Positions 63,162 through 64,000 of a DNA stretch of 64,000 nucleotides are shown piece by piece. A model generated the notes under the pieces. The model was not told where the DNA came from and did not search any database. It was given only the letters and a program-made list of their open reading frames with translations. The stretch is from Caldalkalibacillus thermarum. GTDB lineage: Bacteria; Bacillota; Bacilli; Caldalkalibacillales; Caldalkalibacillaceae. The translations under genes were made by a program, and so were the position numbers. The DNA lies in the NCBI RefSeq assembly GCF_014644735.1, contig NZ_BMKZ01000004.1, positions 48,041-112,040 of the forward strand. Direction: 5' to 3'. Position 1 is the first letter of the stretch, and each line of letters begins with the position of its first letter.

Positions 63162-64000
63162 TCAGCTTGGCGCTGTCTGACTACACCTCGCAGTCTCTGG
63201 TGCTTCTTTTGGGTTAAACAGTGGTTTCCGCCAAGGATGATTTTCGTCAGGCTTATGGGGCTTTCGCTCTGAGCCCGCTTTTTGTTTTGACGGGGCAGCC
63301 TGGCGTTTAGGTTTAGGTATTTCCTTCAACGCATAGGCTTTGCCCTTGTACCACAAAAAGAGTCTTCCATCCAGTGTCTGACGCACCTCTACGCGTGTTT
63401 TGGGCGGAATAACGGTTTTCTGGCTGTCCTCAGCAACAACATAGGTTTTGTGATCAAAGGACAGTGTTTGTCCCGTTCCTAAGGTACGCCAATGACGGTA
63501 GCATAAAATCAGATCTAAATCTGGTTGGTTTTGTTCCAGCGGAACAAAAGCGCTATGGGGATCAGTCGGTTCAACAGCAAAAGCTTTGTTGTGTTCCTCG
63601 ATTAACTCGGGTAAGACACGATTGGCTTCCTCAATGGAATCCACTCCACGAAGACGTAATTCAACAATCCAGCGGTCCTGGAGTGTTTCAAACAGCCGTT
63701 CTATCCGTCCCTTGGCTTGTGGGGTATGGGCCTGGATGTGTTCAATGCCAAGATCTCTCAGTGCTTGGCCAAATTGCGACAATGGCTTGGACTCCCCTGC
63801 CAGTTCTTGCTCAATCGTGAGCTTGTCATGAGGGGAACGGAAGATCATGTGCCGATCGGAATAGATGCTCATGGGGATGCCCTCCCGTTCAATCATTTGC
63901 CGGGTTAAGAGGAAATATCCTTCAGTGTCCTCCTGTGGACGGAAAACAGCGGCCACAATTCTTCCTGTGGCATCATCAATAGCGGCCAAAAGACACATGG
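63162..64000 (-). CDS. DDE transposase, ISNCY family (N-terminus outside window)
   Basis: The visible 279 codons cover an integrase-type (rve) catalytic core. The first Asp lies in LAAIDDATGRIVAA, the second in YSDRHMIF, and the Glu in KGRIERLFETLQDRW; a C-terminal beta domain (TLSFDHKTYVVAEDSQKTVIPPKTRVEVRQ) and a basic tail follow. The frame stays open to the window edge, so the N-terminal helix-turn-helix domains are missing only because of the cut. The gene looks intact. Confidence 0.8.
   Translation of the reverse strand, partial: MCLLAAIDDATGRIVAAVFRPQEDTEGYFLLTRQMIEREGIPMSIYSDRHMIFRSPHDKLTIEQELAGESKPLSQFGQALRDLGIEHIQAHTPQAKGRIERLFETLQDRWIVELRLRGVDSIEEANRVLPELIEEHNKAFAVEPTDPHSAFVPLEQNQPDLDLILCYRHWRTLGTGQTLSFDHKTYVVAEDSQKTVIPPKTRVEVRQTLDGRLFLWYKGKAYALKEIPKPKRQAAPSKQKAGSERKPHKPDENHPWRKPLFNPKEAPETARCSQTAPS

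Larger units (their letters stand above)
62978..64000 (-). mobile_element. ISNCY-type insertion sequence (partial)
   Basis: Repeats and palindromes at 62978-63156 and a transposase gene running off the right edge mark one end of an insertion sequence placed immediately after ileS, where ylyA/lspA-type genes are expected in Bacillus. Confidence 0.75.

Overview
The window is chromosomal DNA of an endospore-forming, low-to-mid GC Firmicute of the Bacillaceae type. The evidence is the sporulation genes dacB-spmA-spmB, spoVD, spoVE, spoIIGA-sigE and sigG, a meso-diaminopimelate type MurE, bacillithiol synthesis (bshC), a T-box before ileS, and gene order that largely follows Bacillus subtilis. A thermophilic or alkaliphilic Caldalkalibacillus-like host is my guess from overall flavour; it is not proven by the sequence.

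Layout. (1) 1-10.6 kb: end of scpA, scpB, then dacB-spmA-spmB, rluB and the resABCDE cluster (cytochrome c maturation plus a redox/oxygen two-component system). (2) 10.6-22.5 kb: a ypmS-like gene, then the ylb block (ylbG, rsmD, coaD, ylbJ, a patatin-like gene, the PDZ/Lon-like protease ylbL, tmcAL, the yceD-like gene, rpmF), then rsfA/ylbO and ylbP. A decayed IS200/IS605-type tnpB element and an enoyl-CoA hydratase gene interrupt this block. (3) 22.7-26.0 kb: a three-gene acyl-CoA carboxylase operon (biotin carboxylase, 70-residue biotin carrier, carboxyltransferase). (4) 26.0-30.8 kb: a SurA_N-type lipoprotein (minus strand), panE, bshC and an S-adenosylhomocysteinase gene. (5) 30.8-49.7 kb: the division and cell-wall (dcw) cluster mraZ-rsmH-ftsL-pbpB-spoVD-murE-mraY-murD-spoVE-murG-murB-divIB-two DUF881 genes-sbp-ftsA-ftsZ. 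(6) 49.7-52.9 kb: a non-standard block of a probably 5'-truncated P-loop ATPase, an acyl-CoA thioesterase and argS on the minus strand. (7) 53.2-63 kb: spoIIGA-sigE-sigG, then ylmC-pgeF-ylmE-ylmG-ylmH-divIVA and T-box-controlled ileS; sepF is missing from its usual place between ylmE and ylmG. (8) 63-64 kb: the end of an ISNCY-type insertion sequence that runs off the window.

How the genes work together. Regions 5 and 7 make lipid II (MurE, MraY, MurD, MurG, MurB), place and drive the divisome (FtsA, FtsZ, FtsL, DivIB, PBP2B, DivIVA), and reuse the same chemistry for the spore cortex (SpoVD, SpoVE). The cascade SpoIIGA -> SigmaE -> SigmaG sits directly downstream, with recognisable Spo0A boxes before spoIIGA and a SigmaF/G-type promoter before sigG.

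I found no clearly new defence or biosynthetic system. The most interesting signals are regulatory: a perfect inverted repeat that can hide the sigG ribosome-binding site only in read-through mRNA, a 10-bp-periodic MraZ-box array, short terminated or structured leaders before divIB, murB and argS, the absent sepF, and the tnpB relic with three related terminal hairpins.
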